Shown: positions 43,716 through 55,484, numbered from the stretch's first letter. The stretch is DNA of 64,000 nucleotides from Alphaproteobacteria bacterium (GCA_020632875.1 JACKET010000012.1:1-64000), one strand, 5' to 3'. The notes: a model not told the origin generated them from the sequence alone. Translations and numbers: made by a program.

Positions 43716-45305
43716 CTACCGGACGACCTTCCACCGGCGGCGTGCGTCTACGGCCTCGAACGTCGTGATCTCGCCATCTGGCCACGTGATCTGCAAATCC
43801 ACGATCTCGGTCGAGCCGAGCCCGAAGTGCACCTCGGACGGCACCGAGCTGCCGTACCCCACGCCCCCCGCCGTCACCTGGCGCCACTGCCGCGGCTCGC
43901 CCAGGACCTCGATCACCGCGCCCACCGCGCGCGGGTTCGGCCCCGCCTGCTCCAGCGCGACCGACACCCAGCTCGCCTCGCCGCAGCGGCCCATGTACAC
44001 CTTCGTGGGCCCCGACAGGTCGGGCCGCGCGTAGTCGAGCCAGCCGTCGCCGTCGAGGTCCGCCACGACCAGCCCGCGGCTGTCGCCCACGTCGAGCTGG
44101 TCCCACTCCGCCGTCGCGTTCACCCAGCCGGAGCCCTCGCGGTGGAACAGGGCGTCGGGCTGCACGGGGTCGTTGTCGCTGATCGCGGTCTCGATGTACC
44201 CGTGCATCACGATCGCATCGTCTGCGCCGTCGTTGTCGAGGTCGCCGAACATCGCGCCCCAGCCGACCGTCTGGTTCGCCGCGAGGCCGGGCTGCAGGCC
44301 GGAGACCACCGAGAAGTCCGCCCAGATCGGCCCGCTCGACACCATCAGCGCATAGCCGGCCCAGTAGGGGACCAGCACGTCGGGCACGCCGTCGCCGTTC
44401 AGCTCCGCCACGCCGAGGCCCATGCCGGCCACCGCCAGGTCGAGGCCCACCCGGTTCCCGTCGGGCGTGAAGTGGCCCGTGCCGTCGTTCCACAGGAGCT
44501 GGCCAGACCGGTAGCGCCGCCCGAAGTCGTTCACCATGAGCAGGTCGGGGGCCCCGTCGCGGTCGAAGTCCGTGAACCCGCCGAGGAAGGTGTAGCGCGC
44601 GTGCGCGTCGTCGGGGATGCGGTCGCGCTGCGCGAGGTACGAGCCGTCTGCGAGGCGCAGGTACAGCAGGCTGTCGTCGGCCGGTGCGAACTGCGTGGGG
44701 TCGGGGTTCGCTTCGTCCACGAAGCCGTGACCCGCGACCAGCAGGTCGAGATCCCCGTCTCCGTCGATGTCCGCGAAGCTCGGCGCCCCGGAGTGGTGCC
44801 CGGGCGGGCCCGCCAGACCGAAGCGCGCGGTGGCGTCGGTGAACGCGCCCGTGCCGTCGTTCTCGAGGGCGTAGTTCGGCTGGCCCCAGCGGGTGATCAC
44901 GAGGTCTGCGTCGCCGTCGGCATCCAGGTCGGCCACCGCACCGCCGAAGCCGTGCTCGAGGTCGAGCGCCGGCAGGCCGTCTCGCTCGACCCAGGTGGAG
45001 CCCGTCCAGTCGAGGTACTCGGCGAGGCCGTCGCGGATCGTGATCAGCTCGTGCTGGCCGTCTCCATCGAAGTCCTCGGCCACGATTCCGCCGCCCCAGA
45101 CGTAGAGCTCGGAGGCGGGCGTCGCGTCGGGCAGCGTGAACGCGGCGAACGGCGTGCCCGTGGTGCGGAGGGAGGGCTCGGCGCACGTGGGTGCCGCGAC
45201 CTCGACGAGCATCGTCTCGTGCGGCGGGGTGGGCACGTCGGGCGTCGACGGTTCGCTCGGGCAGCCGAGCAGCAGCGCGAAGAGGGTCACCCTCCCAAGG
45301 TCCAC
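43716..45305 (-). CDS. FG-GAP/VCBS repeat lipoprotein with ASPIC/UnbV-type C-terminus (CRTAC1-like)
   Basis: This 529-residue protein starts near GTG 45305 (alternative GTG 45290). The lipobox LLGC sits near residue 15. At least six FG-GAP repeats are visible: AEDFDGDGQHEL, VADLDADGDADLVITRWGQ, FADIDGDGDLDLLVAGHG, FTDFDRDGAPDLLMVND, FGDLDNDGADD and VADLDGDGWLDY. These form a calcium-binding beta-propeller. The C-terminus (EVHFGLGSTEIVDLQITWPD) is the ASPIC/UnbV domain. Such proteins are cell-surface binders. It lies 20 bases after the gene at 45326-46546. Confidence 0.82.
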   Translation of the reverse strand: MDLGRVTLFALLLGCPSEPSTPDVPTPPHETMLVEVAAPTCAEPSLRTTGTPFAAFTLPDATPASELYVWGGGIVAEDFDGDGQHELITIRDGLAEYLDWTGSTWVERDGLPALDLEHGFGGAVADLDADGDADLVITRWGQPNYALENDGTGAFTDATARFGLAGPPGHHSGAPSFADIDGDGDLDLLVAGHGFVDEANPDPTQFAPADDSLLYLRLADGSYLAQRDRIPDDAHARYTFLGGFTDFDRDGAPDLLMVNDFGRRYRSGQLLWNDGTGHFTPDGNRVGLDLAVAGMGLGVAELNGDGVPDVLVPYWAGYALMVSSGPIWADFSVVSGLQPGLAANQTVGWGAMFGDLDNDGADDAIVMHGYIETAISDNDPVQPDALFHREGSGWVNATAEWDQLDVGDSRGLVVADLDGDGWLDYARPDLSGPTKVYMGRCGEASWVSVALEQAGPNPRAVGAVIEVLGEPRQWRQVTAGGVGYGSSVPSEVHFGLGSTEIVDLQITWPDGEITTFEAVDARRRWKVVR

Positions 45306-45325
45306 CGAAAGGCGGCGAGGGTCAA

Positions 45326-46546
45326 TCACTCCTCTTCTTCTTCGTCGCCCTTCTTCTTCTTCCGCGCCCGCGGGTCGTCCTGGTCGGCCATGTTCAGGCG
45401 GGCGCCAGGCCGGAAGCCCTCGAGGTCTTTCGCGAGCTCGGGGTCGGCGGGCAGCCAGACCGGGAGGCCCTCGACCTCGAGGCCCGGGTAGCTGATCTGC
45501 TGCGTGGGCCCGATGTCGATGTCGTCGTCGGCGCCGAGCAGCTGGATACGACCGGAGTACCAGTACTTCAGCAGGCTCTCGTTGGATGCGGTGGGCGTGC
45601 CGCTCATGCTCCACACGCGCTCTTCCATGATGCCGTTGTCGACGTTGTAGATCGACACGCCGTCCATGTGGAGCTTCCAGGTGGTGACGACGATCGCGGG
45701 CTCTTCGTCGAGACCGAGGCCGCTGAACAGCGTGGGCGCATCGGCGCCGGTGCCGGCACCCACGTCCTTCGAGGCGCTGCCGCCGCCGTCGACGCCTTCG
45801 TTGAGGCCTTCGATGCGGCTCGGGAGGGAGGTCACCTCGACCACGCCGGACCCGATGTCCTGCACCAGCAGGTAGCCCTTGTAGAAGTTCATCCAGTGCA
45901 CGATCGTCGTGAAGCCGCGCACGCCGTCGAGGCTCGGCATGCTCATGAGCTCGCTGTCGAACTCGGGCCAGTTCCCCTCTTTGACCCCCGACTTCGGGAG
46001 CTTCATGTGGAAGGGGTACATCATCCGCGCCGTGACCTGGCGGAGCGTCTCGTTGATGAGCCCCTCGCGCTGGTTCTTCCGGGGGAGGCCCTCGAGATCG
46101 ACGTTGGTGACCGAGCCGCGGTCGCTGACCTGGAGCTGGACCTTCGCGTTCGTGAGCTTGTGGTCGAGCTCGTCGAGCACTTCCTGGACGAGCTGCTTGT
46201 CTTTCTCGCGCTTGAACCGGTTGTAGCTCGTGGCCTGGATCGCCACGTCTTCGATCTCGCAGAGCACCTCGATGTGCTTGCCGCCGAGCTTGTAGTCCTG
46301 ATCGCACGCGATCACGGCCTTGATCTGCCACGCGAACGTGCGGAAGCCCTGGTTGTCGGTGCGGGCGAAGACCATCCCGGTGGGGATGACGACCTCGGTG
46401 GCGATGAGCCAGCGGGTGTCCTTCCAGCGGGCGAACTTGTCCGGCCAGACGAGGACGACCTCGGCGAAGTCGTCGGGCTCGTCCGCAGCGGCGGCGCCGT
46501 CCTGGGCCCAGGAGAGGCCGGAGAGCAGGGTGAGGAGGGCGATCAT
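45326..46546 (-). CDS. Secreted protein of unknown function
   Basis: This 406-residue protein starts at ATG 46546, overlapping the protease stop (TGATG). Signal peptide MIALLTLLSGLSWAQD. The central part is mixed alpha/beta (FRTFAWQIKAVIACDQDYKL, QLVQEVLDELDHKLTNAKVQ, MYPFHMKLPKSG). The tail is highly charged, ending in Lys and Glu runs. I recognise no family or active site. It is co-translated with a trypsin-like protease upstream and an FG-GAP lipoprotein downstream, so it may be a protease-associated envelope factor. Confidence 0.6.
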   Translation of the reverse strand: MIALLTLLSGLSWAQDGAAAADEPDDFAEVVLVWPDKFARWKDTRWLIATEVVIPTGMVFARTDNQGFRTFAWQIKAVIACDQDYKLGGKHIEVLCEIEDVAIQATSYNRFKREKDKQLVQEVLDELDHKLTNAKVQLQVSDRGSVTNVDLEGLPRKNQREGLINETLRQVTARMMYPFHMKLPKSGVKEGNWPEFDSELMSMPSLDGVRGFTTIVHWMNFYKGYLLVQDIGSGVVEVTSLPSRIEGLNEGVDGGGSASKDVGAGTGADAPTLFSGLGLDEEPAIVVTTWKLHMDGVSIYNVDNGIMEERVWSMSGTPTASNESLLKYWYSGRIQLLGADDDIDIGPTQQISYPGLEVEGLPVWLPADPELAKDLEGFRPGARLNMADQDDPRARKKKKGDEEEEE

Positions 46547-47667
46547 CAGCGGCGGCGGATCAGGGCGAGGGCGCCGAGCGCGAGCCAGCCGACCGCGCCG
46601 GTGGTGCCTGCGGTGCTGCAGCCCTTGGCCTCGGGCTCTTCGGGGACCTCCCACGCGAGCGTGCCGTCGGCCGCGGGCGGCGGGATGAGGCCGGGGATGT
46701 CGCACCACACGCGGGTGCCGTCTTCGCAGGCCGCCGTCATCTTGTTCTCGATCCAGTCGAGGTAGTGGCTGACGCGCGTGTCGACGCCGCCCGTCGTGCT
46801 GCAGTCGGAGAAGTCGTAGCTGTGGCTCGTGACGCCGACGACCCGGTAGATCTCGGACGAGTCGGTCTCGACCTGCATGAACGACGGCCCGCCGGAGTCG
46901 CCGTGGCACTTGCGCACGTCGGACATCACCTCGCCGACCTTGAACTCGTACGGCGCCTTCTCGGCGACGTGGGACGTGCCCATCATCTTCACGCCGTAGC
47001 TGCCGGGCGGGGGCTGCTGGCCCTGCTGGGTGGCGGTCTGCTGGCCCCAGCCGACGACGACGAGATCGGCGCCGACCTGCATCTCGGTCTCGGCGGTGTC
47101 GCGCTGCGGCAGGTACCCGAGCGGCACGTCGAGGATGGGCTCTTCGAGGAAGAGCAGCGCGATGTCCTTGTTCTCGGCGAGGCCGAGCTGCATCCCGAAC
47201 AGGCTGAAGCCGTTGTGCCCGACGTAGGCCTTCGCCCGCACCGCGTCGGCGGGCAGGTTCGCGGGCGGCGCGCCGAGCTGGTACGCCGACAGGTCGACCT
47301 TGCGGGTCCAGTAGAGCTCGGGGTTGCGGATCTCGACCGAGCCGGACGGGTCGAGCTGCAGCGTGAGCGCGTCGAGGTCGATGCAGTGCGCGGCGAGCAG
47401 CACCACGTCGGGCGCGATGAGCGTGCTGGAGCACAGCACCGCGGTCTGCTCGAACTCGAAGCCCTGGTAGGTCAGGTCGCCGGTGAGCAGCATGCCGCCG
47501 GCCATGGGCCAGTCGTCTTTGTCGGCGCTGTCGCCGTTGATGATGAACGCGCGCTGCTCGTCGCCGCCCGCGATGACCGGCGCCTCGCCACGGTCGTCGG
47601 GGCCTGCATCCATCAGGTCGGCCGTGGTCGGGTTGGCGGCTGCGACGGAGAGAAGGATCTGGATCAT
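46546..47667 (-). CDS. Secreted trypsin-like serine protease with MYXO-CTERM-like tail
   Basis: This is a 373-residue S1-family protease. The catalytic triad is visible: His94 in LLAAHC, Asp168 in NKDIALLFL and Ser258 in CHGDSGGP. A signal peptide and a propeptide (to about residue 42, before FIINGDSADK) precede it. The tail KGCSTAGTTGAVGWLALGAL then ALIRRR fits the C-terminal sorting signal, so the enzyme is probably surface-anchored. It heads a three-gene operon with the unknown secreted protein and the FG-GAP lipoprotein. SD is GGGGGA before ATG 47667. Confidence 0.88.
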   Translation of the reverse strand: MIQILLSVAAANPTTADLMDAGPDDRGEAPVIAGGDEQRAFIINGDSADKDDWPMAGGMLLTGDLTYQGFEFEQTAVLCSSTLIAPDVVLLAAHCIDLDALTLQLDPSGSVEIRNPELYWTRKVDLSAYQLGAPPANLPADAVRAKAYVGHNGFSLFGMQLGLAENKDIALLFLEEPILDVPLGYLPQRDTAETEMQVGADLVVVGWGQQTATQQGQQPPPGSYGVKMMGTSHVAEKAPYEFKVGEVMSDVRKCHGDSGGPSFMQVETDSSEIYRVVGVTSHSYDFSDCSTTGGVDTRVSHYLDWIENKMTAACEDGTRVWCDIPGLIPPPAADGTLAWEVPEEPEAKGCSTAGTTGAVGWLALGALALIRRR

Positions 47668-47751
47668 GACGTGTCCCCCAGGAACCGGTGGTGTGGATAC
47701 GTTGCTGGCCGTTCAGCCCTCCGCAAGTCCTTGACGAGATTCCTACAGACC

Positions 47752-48990
47752 ATGAAGTACCGATCCACACGGTCCCGCGAGCCTCTCGTCCCGCTGTCGG
47801 CGGCGATGTCGGCCGGGCTGGCGCCCGACGGCGGGCTCTACGTCCCCACCGCGCTGCCCCGGGTGGGCGACCTGCGCGGTCGGCACGGCGTGGCCGACGT
47901 GGCGGTCGGCCTGCTCGCGCCGTTCTTCGCGGGTGACGTGCTCGAGCCCGAGCTCGAGGCGATCTGCCACGAGGCGCTCGACATCGAGGTCCCGCTCGTC
48001 GAGATCGACGCGACCACACGCCTGATGGAGCTGTTCCACGGGCCGTCCGCGGCCTTCAAGGACTTCGGGGCGCGCTTCCTGGCGTCCTGCATGTCCCGCC
48101 TGCAGCGCGGAGAGGATCGCCCGCTCACGATCCTCGTCGCGACCTCCGGCGACACCGGCGGCGCCGTGGCCGCGGCCTTCCACGGCAAGCCCGGCGTCGA
48201 GGTGATCGTGCTGTACCCGCGGGGCCGGGTCAGCGAGCGCCAGGCCCACCAGCTCTCGTGCTGGGGTGGCAACGTGCGCACCCTGTCGGTCGAGGGCGAC
48301 TTCGACGCGTGCCAGGCGCTCGTGAAGGCGGCCTTCCTCGACCCGGCGTGCAACGCGCGGCGCCGGCTCTCGTCCGCCAACAGCATCAACATCGGCCGGC
48401 TGCTCCCGCAGATGGCCTACCACGCGGCCAGCGCGCTCCAGCTGCCGGGGTGGAGCTTCGTGATCCCGACGGGCAACCTCGGCAACGCGGTGGCGGCGAT
48501 CTGGGCCCGTCGGTGTGGCCTGCCCATCGCCGACGTGGTTCTCGCGACCAACGCGAACGACACGCTCGTCCGGTTCGAGCAGACCGGCCGGCTCGAGCCC
48601 CACGACACCATCGCCACGCTCGCGAACGCGATGGACGTGAGCCGCCCGTCCAACCTCGAGCGCCTCATGGATCTCGACGGGCCGATGTGGGATGGCGTGC
48701 GCGCGCTCTCCGTCGACGACGCCACCATCCGCGAGGTCATCGCGGGGTCGATCGCGCGCTACGGGCGTCCGGTGTGCCCGCACACGGCCTGTGCGCTGAA
48801 GGTCCGCGAGCAGATCGGCATGCCGTGCATCGTCGCCGCCACCGCGCACCCGTCCAAGTTCGACACCGTCGTCGAGCCGCTGATCGGGCAGGCGGTCCCC
48901 GTTCCGCCCGCGCTGGCCGCGCTCCTCGAGCGTCCACGGCACGAGACGACCATTCCGGCGTCGCTCGAGGCGCTCCGCGACCTCCTCTGA
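47752..48990 (+). CDS. thrC: Threonine synthase
   Basis: This 412-residue PLP enzyme converts O-phosphohomoserine to threonine. MKYRSTRSREPLVPLSAAMS and GLAPDGGLYVP are the standard N-terminus. The PLP lysine is K103 in HGPSAAFKDFGARF. VATSGDTGGAVAAAF and IPTGNLGNAVAA bind the phosphate, and SSANSINIGRLLPQ is family-specific. Length matches the short bacterial type. It is divergent from the protease gene (84-base spacer) and no other threonine genes are adjacent. Confidence 0.93.
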   Translation: MKYRSTRSREPLVPLSAAMSAGLAPDGGLYVPTALPRVGDLRGRHGVADVAVGLLAPFFAGDVLEPELEAICHEALDIEVPLVEIDATTRLMELFHGPSAAFKDFGARFLASCMSRLQRGEDRPLTILVATSGDTGGAVAAAFHGKPGVEVIVLYPRGRVSERQAHQLSCWGGNVRTLSVEGDFDACQALVKAAFLDPACNARRRLSSANSINIGRLLPQMAYHAASALQLPGWSFVIPTGNLGNAVAAIWARRCGLPIADVVLATNANDTLVRFEQTGRLEPHDTIATLANAMDVSRPSNLERLMDLDGPMWDGVRALSVDDATIREVIAGSIARYGRPVCPHTACALKVREQIGMPCIVAATAHPSKFDTVVEPLIGQAVPVPPALAALLERPRHETTIPASLEALRDLL

Positions 48991-49025
48991 GGAGAGCGAG
49001 CCACAGCGCTCTGTGCGGAACGTGG

Positions 49026-49731
49026 TCGAGCTTCGAGCGTCCCGAGGCATCACGCAGATGACGCAGATGGACGCGGATGACGCAGAAACCACGCCGTCCT
49101 CGATCGATCGTCCCCGTTTCCCCGAGCAGCCCGAACAACGCCCGCCTGCTCTGGTGAATCCCGATTCCGGTCCGCGGGAAGGCCACTCTGGTCGAACCGA
49201 ACACCGGGACGTCCCTCCAGAGCCCCGACGTCACGGGTGGACCTGGGCTTCCTTGGCGGTCCCGGCGGTGCGATCCCCTTCGAAGGGTGCCTGGGGAAAC
49301 GAGGAGGCTGGACCCGTGACGGCGCCCACTGGATGCGGATCCGCGTTTTGCACAGCTTCAACGAATGGAATTTGTCGGTGTTCGCCGAAATCCACTGCCT
49401 CGATGGGCCAAACGTCTGATTGCACCGCCAAGACCGCCAAGACCGCCAAGACCGCCAGGACTGTAGGACCGCCAAGACCGCCAAGACCGCCGACCGGGTC
49501 GGACGGTGCCTCTCCCCAAAACTCAGAAGTGGACGGGGCGGCGTTTGGCGGGTGCGCTCACCGGATCAGCAGAAACGCCGGCCTGCTCTGGTGAGTCGCG
49601 AATCCGTTCCGCAACAAGGCCCACTCGGCGCTCCGGGGACGCGAAGACGCTGGACCCGGGTCAGCCTCGTTTCTGCGTCATCTGCGTCCTTCTGCGTCAT
49701 CTGCGTGATGCCTTGGGACGCTCGAAGCGCG
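49026..49731. repeat. Composite intergenic inverted-repeat element, copy 2
   Basis: The 862-base intergenic stretch 48991-49852 has no gene. 49026-49090 (CTTCGAGCGTCCCGAGGCAT followed by ACGCAGATG-type units) recurs inverted at 49670-49731, giving terminal repeats of some 58 bases. The segment 49316-49731 corresponds, in reverse, to 19037-19345; shared blocks include CACTGGATGCGGATCCGCGT and GCCGGCCTGCTCTGGTGAGT. An insertion of 9-base units GACCGCCAA (49427-49492) is specific to this copy. An extra end-type fragment lies at 49786-49806. Confidence 0.75.
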
Positions 49732-49852
49732 ATCCCTTGCACGTAGAGGAGGGCGCAGAACGGATGCGTCGTGCCCCCTTCTGGACCTTCTGCGTCTTCT
49801 GCGTGAGACCGATTCCGCTGCGCCGATCCATCGGCTCCGTGGGTAGGGAACG

Positions 49853-50680
49853 CTACACGGCGTCCGCTGCGGCCTCGGGGTGGCCCTCGAGGCCCGACAG
49901 CGCCCAGGGGTCCGCGAACACCTTGCGTACGTGCTCGGCGAGGACCCCGCCCTGCGCCCCGTCCATGTAGCGGTGGTCGATCGTGGCCGTGATCGTGAGC
50001 TGCGGGCGCACCTCGAGCTCGTGGCGCTCGTTGACCCACGGGGCTTCCTTGAGCGCGCCGATCAGCACGTAGAGCGGCACGTGGGCGAAGGGCGTCGGTG
50101 GCACGTAGCCCTCGTCGAGGCCGAACACGCCGACGTTCGTGATGATGCAGCTGCCGAACGGGTACGCCTCGACGCCGAGCGCGGGCACCGACAGGCCGAG
50201 CACGCTCGACAGGTACCCCATTGTCTTCACGAGGGGACGGATGATCCAGGTCGGCAGGAACTTCAGCGGGCCCATCGACTTGTTGAAGTTCTCGTCCTTG
50301 CCGCTGTAGAGCCTCTCGGCGAGCTCGCGCAGCTCCTTCGCCACGTCGACGACGGACTTCTGGTCGTAGTCGCAGACCTTCGCCTTCGCGAGGTTCTTGC
50401 CCTCTTCGAGCGCCACGAGGAACGCGATGTCGATCGTCTGCCGGGGGACGAACGACCCGAACCGGATGACGCCGTTGAGCTTCGGAGCGTGCTGGAGCGC
50501 CTGCGCGACGGCCTTCCCGACGAGGTGCGTGATGGTGACCTTCTCGCCCGAGGTCTCCCGGAGCCACGCGAGGTACTTCAGGGCCTCGGTCGCATCGAGG
50601 GTGAGCTTGCCGTAGATGTTGCCTTCCTGGGGGGCTTTCCAGGAGGCGATCGCGAGCTTCTGCCGGACGGTCATCGCCAT
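49853..50680 (-). CDS. Stand-alone 2-oxoacid dehydrogenase acyltransferase-type catalytic domain
   Basis: This 275-residue protein starts at ATG 50680. It resembles the E2 catalytic (CAT-like) domain: THLVGKAVAQALQHAPKLNG, SCIITNVGVFGLDEGY, and TITATIDHRYMDGAQGG. The last contains the His-x-x-x-Asp-Gly catalytic motif. The lipoyl and E1/E3-binding domains of true E2 subunits are missing. It is therefore not part of a classical dehydrogenase complex and the acyl acceptor is unknown. It is the last gene of the purM-purN-amr operon, 23 bases after amrS. Confidence 0.8.
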   Translation of the reverse strand: MAMTVRQKLAIASWKAPQEGNIYGKLTLDATEALKYLAWLRETSGEKVTITHLVGKAVAQALQHAPKLNGVIRFGSFVPRQTIDIAFLVALEEGKNLAKAKVCDYDQKSVVDVAKELRELAERLYSGKDENFNKSMGPLKFLPTWIIRPLVKTMGYLSSVLGLSVPALGVEAYPFGSCIITNVGVFGLDEGYVPPTPFAHVPLYVLIGALKEAPWVNERHELEVRPQLTITATIDHRYMDGAQGGVLAEHVRKVFADPWALSGLEGHPEAAADAV

Positions 50681-50703
50681 GGAGGGGTCCTCGTGGGCGG
50701 ATG

Positions 50704-51755
<1,052 letters not shown>

Positions 51756-51759
<4 letters not shown>

Positions 51760-52259
51760 CGCACCTTCTCCACCTCGAAGCGCTCGAGCGAGACGGGCGC
51801 ATCGGCGGGGATGCCCCCCTTGCGGCGGCAGATCGCGATCTGCTGCTCGGGGCTGTCGACGCCCTCGAGGTCGGGCAGGAGCACGCCGCGCCGGTGGCCG
51901 GATGTGACGATGACGCCGTACCGGCGCGCGTCGAGCTGGGCCAGCGTCGCGGGCTCGGGCGCGTGCAGGATGCTGACCTCGTACTCCAGCTCGGCGAGCT
52001 CGTTCGGCGCGACGGGGGCGAATCGATCGTCGCGCGCGCCCGCCAGCACGGCGCAGACCGCGACCTCGGCCGCGAGGGAGGGCTGGGTGGGCGACAGGTG
52101 CCCGATGCAGCCGCGCAGGTCGCCGTGCTTCGTCAGCGTCACGAACACCCCGGCCTCCCGGTCCCACGGCGCGGGGAGCTCCGGCACGCTGTAGCCCTCG
52201 CGGTGGACGTGCGCGGTGAGCGCGTCCCGGGCGATGGCGATGAGGGGATGGTCGGACAA
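51756..52259 (-). CDS. amrA: AmmeMemoRadiSam system protein A (AMMECR1 domain)
   Basis: This 167-residue protein starts at TTG 52259, supported by GGAGG 6 bases upstream and by the family N-terminus (IARDALTAHV). The hallmark LRGCIGHLSPTQPSLAAEV is present (AMMECR1 LRGCIG). FEVSIL-type and GVLLPDL strands are also present (YEVSILHAPEP, RGVLLPDLEGVDS). The domain's biochemical role is unknown. It overlaps amrS and lies 20 bases after the unknown gene that separates it from amrB. Confidence 0.88.
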
Positions 52260-52279
52260 TGGAGCCTCCGGAGACCGGG

Positions 52280-53104
52280 TCAGGGGGCCGCGTCGGTCCA
52301 CAGGAGGTGGGTCGACGACTTCAGGGTCCCTGTGATCGTGGTCGTGTACAGGACGCCGTCCTGCTCTTCCGTGCCCTTCATGTGCACGGGCCCCGCGATG
52401 TCGATGGCGCTCAACCGCCCGGTGCGCGGGTCGATGAGCACCTCGCCCGACAGGTCCATCGCCATCCCGGGCCCACTGCGGGTCTGCTCGTCGAGCGCGA
52501 TCTGCACCGCGACGACGGCGAGCTTCCTGCCGTCGACCTTGCGCACCCCTTCGAGCGAAGCGCTCGACTCCCGCGGCCTCGCGCCGACCAGGCCGCCGAC
52601 GAGCTCGGCGATGGCGGCGCTCTCGACGGGGCTGCCCGTGGAGAGGACGGCGCCGTCGAGGGTCACGCCGATCTCCATGAGGCCCGCGAGCTGGGTGCCG
52701 GAGATCTGGATGGCCTCGAGGATGGCCCCTTCGGCGGTGGGGCGGATCTGGAGGTCGCCGTTGCTCACGTCGAGCGTCCAGGTGCGTCCGGCGACGGGGT
52801 GCACGTCGTCTTCGACGCCGGCGCCGTCGGTGAGCTGCGTGCGGATCCGCCGGTCGCCCCAGGCGATGTCGACGACGCGTGGGTCCCCGTCCTCGACCTG
52901 CTGGAGCACCCAGGACTTGCCCTCGAGCTGGACGAGGCTCGTGCCCATCGTGCCGAGCTCGCGCTCGCCGATCGACACGGTGCCCTCGAGGGTCGCGTCG
53001 TTGTTGGACTCGAACCGGATCGCGCTCTGGTCGCGGAGCGGTTGCCAACCGAAGCGGACCTTCTTCGCCTCGACCGGCGACACGAGGAGGAGGAGCGCGA
53101 TCAT
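52280..53104 (-). CDS. Secreted protein of unknown function inside the amr cluster
   Basis: This 274-residue protein starts at ATG 53104, overlapping the amrB stop (ATGA). Signal peptide MIALLLLVSPVEAKK. The body is beta-rich with repeated amphipathic strands (TWTLDVSNGDLQIRPTAEG, SGEVLIDPRTGRLSAIDIAG, and a near-C-terminal TTTITGTLKSSTHLL). It resembles other envelope proteins of this window rather than AmmeMemo components, which are cytoplasmic. Its function and the reason for its place between amrB and amrA are unknown. Confidence 0.6.
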   Translation of the reverse strand: MIALLLLVSPVEAKKVRFGWQPLRDQSAIRFESNNDATLEGTVSIGERELGTMGTSLVQLEGKSWVLQQVEDGDPRVVDIAWGDRRIRTQLTDGAGVEDDVHPVAGRTWTLDVSNGDLQIRPTAEGAILEAIQISGTQLAGLMEIGVTLDGAVLSTGSPVESAAIAELVGGLVGARPRESSASLEGVRKVDGRKLAVVAVQIALDEQTRSGPGMAMDLSGEVLIDPRTGRLSAIDIAGPVHMKGTEEQDGVLYTTTITGTLKSSTHLLWTDAAP

Positions 53105-53865
53105 CGGGGCGGCGCCGGGACGAACACGGCTTCGCAGTACCCCACGCCGAACGGCCCTTCGTACGCCAGCACCGGGTCGAAGCCGAGCGACGGGCCGAGC
53201 GCGCCGACGAGCACGGCGGTGGTGTCGATCACGTCTTCGGCGGCGCGGTCGCGCAGCGCTGGTTGGGGCTGGACGGCGTCCGCGAGGCGCCCGTCGCGCA
53301 GCGCCTGCACGAAGCCCTCGTCGAAGCGGTGCGCCTCGGGGTCGTAGCCCGAGGGTGCGCCGGGGATGAGGCGATGCGACATGTCGCCGCTGGCGACGAC
53401 CGCCCAGTCGGGCTGGCGCCCGAGCAGCCGGCCGATCTCCGGGCCGTCGGTGTTCGTCCACGGGACGCCGAGCACCGCGGTGGGCCCGCGCCAGCCGGCC
53501 TCGTGGAGGAACCACAGGGGAACGAGCGCGCCGTGGTCGAGGGGCTGCGCGGGGATCTCGACGAGCGACACGCCCCGCAGGGCCTCGCGGACGGCAGGCG
53601 CCGCGTTCGGCAGGCCCAGCGCGACGTCCGGACGCCCGAACGGCGCGAAGCTCCCGGACACGCGCCCCCCGCCGTAGATCGCCCAGCTGCGGCGGTCCCG
53701 TGGGGCGTGCGGCGACAGGACGACCACGACGGACGGCCGGGTGCCCACGACGGCCTCGGCGGTGCGGCGCATGGCGGCCGTGGTCTGGGCGCAATCCTGG
53801 CCGCGCGGGCCGGAGATGGCCGGGATCACGATGGGCGCATGGCACATGAGGACGGCGGACTTCAT
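53101..53865 (-). CDS. amrB: AmmeMemoRadiSam system protein B (MEMO / LigB-type)
   Basis: This 254-residue protein is of the MEMO / class III extradiol-dioxygenase fold. MCHAPIVIPAISG holds the first His, VVVLSPHAPRDRR the second, and PLDHGALVPLWFLHEAGW and VVASGDMSHRL the third region. The His residues are those that bind metal in LigB homologues. Together with amrA and amrS it completes the AmmeMemoRadiSam set. It starts 24 bases after purN. Confidence 0.8.
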   Translation of the reverse strand: MKSAVLMCHAPIVIPAISGPRGQDCAQTTAAMRRTAEAVVGTRPSVVVVLSPHAPRDRRSWAIYGGGRVSGSFAPFGRPDVALGLPNAAPAVREALRGVSLVEIPAQPLDHGALVPLWFLHEAGWRGPTAVLGVPWTNTDGPEIGRLLGRQPDWAVVASGDMSHRLIPGAPSGYDPEAHRFDEGFVQALRDGRLADAVQPQPALRDRAAEDVIDTTAVLVGALGPSLGFDPVLAYEGPFGVGYCEAVFVPAPPR

Positions 53866-53889
53866 GCACCCGTTGTAGCGCGCCAGCCC

Positions 53890-54488
53890 TCAGTCCACCG
53901 CGAGGAGGGGCGCGAGCTCGCCACGGACCGCCTGCCTCAGCGCCTCGGGGTAGATCGTGTGCTCGACCTCGAGGATGCGGGCCTTCAGCGTGTCTTCGGT
54001 GTCGGCGGCGAGGACCGGTACGGCGGCCTGGGCGACGATGGGCCCCGAGTCCATGCCGGCGTCGACGAGGTGGACGGTCGCTCCGGCGAGCTTCACGCCG
54101 TGCTGGAGGGCCTGGCGCTGGGCATGCAGCCCGGGGAAGCTCGGCAGCAGGGAGGGGTGGATGTTCAGCACGCGGCCGCCGAAGGCCTCGAGCAGCACGG
54201 GCGTGACGATGCGCATGAACCCGGCGAGGCACACCCACTCGACGCCGTGCGCGCGGAGCTTCTCGACCACCGCGGCGTCGTAGGCCTCGCGCGAGGGCCA
54301 GGGCCGATGCGGCACGACGACCGTGGGGACGCCGGCATCCTGAGCGCGCTGCAGCCCGTATGCAGTGGGCACGTTGGACAGGACCACCGCGATGCGCGCG
54401 GGGAAGTCGGGCCGGGCGCAGGCGTCGAGCAGGGCCTGGAGGTTGGTGCCGGAGCCGCTGATCAGCACGCCCACGGGCGTCTTCGGGG

Positions 54489-54492
<4 letters not shown>
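53890..54492 (-). CDS. purN: Phosphoribosylglycinamide formyltransferase
   Basis: This 200-residue enzyme formylates GAR with 10-formyl-THF, step three of purine synthesis. VGVLISGSGTNLQALLDA is the phosphate-binding loop. AGFMRIVTPVLLEAFGGRVL and NIHPSLLPSFPGLHAQ hold the catalytic Asn and His, and AGMDSGPIVAQ the Asp. GTG 54492 overlaps the purM stop as GTGA. The length matches bacterial PurN. Confidence 0.93.

Positions 54493-55476
<984 letters not shown>

Positions 55477-55484
<8 letters not shown>

Noticed and set aside
49026..49731. CRISPR array
   Set aside because: The repeats are 9-base units without unique spacers of constant length and there are no cas genes; the architecture is terminal inverted repeats.
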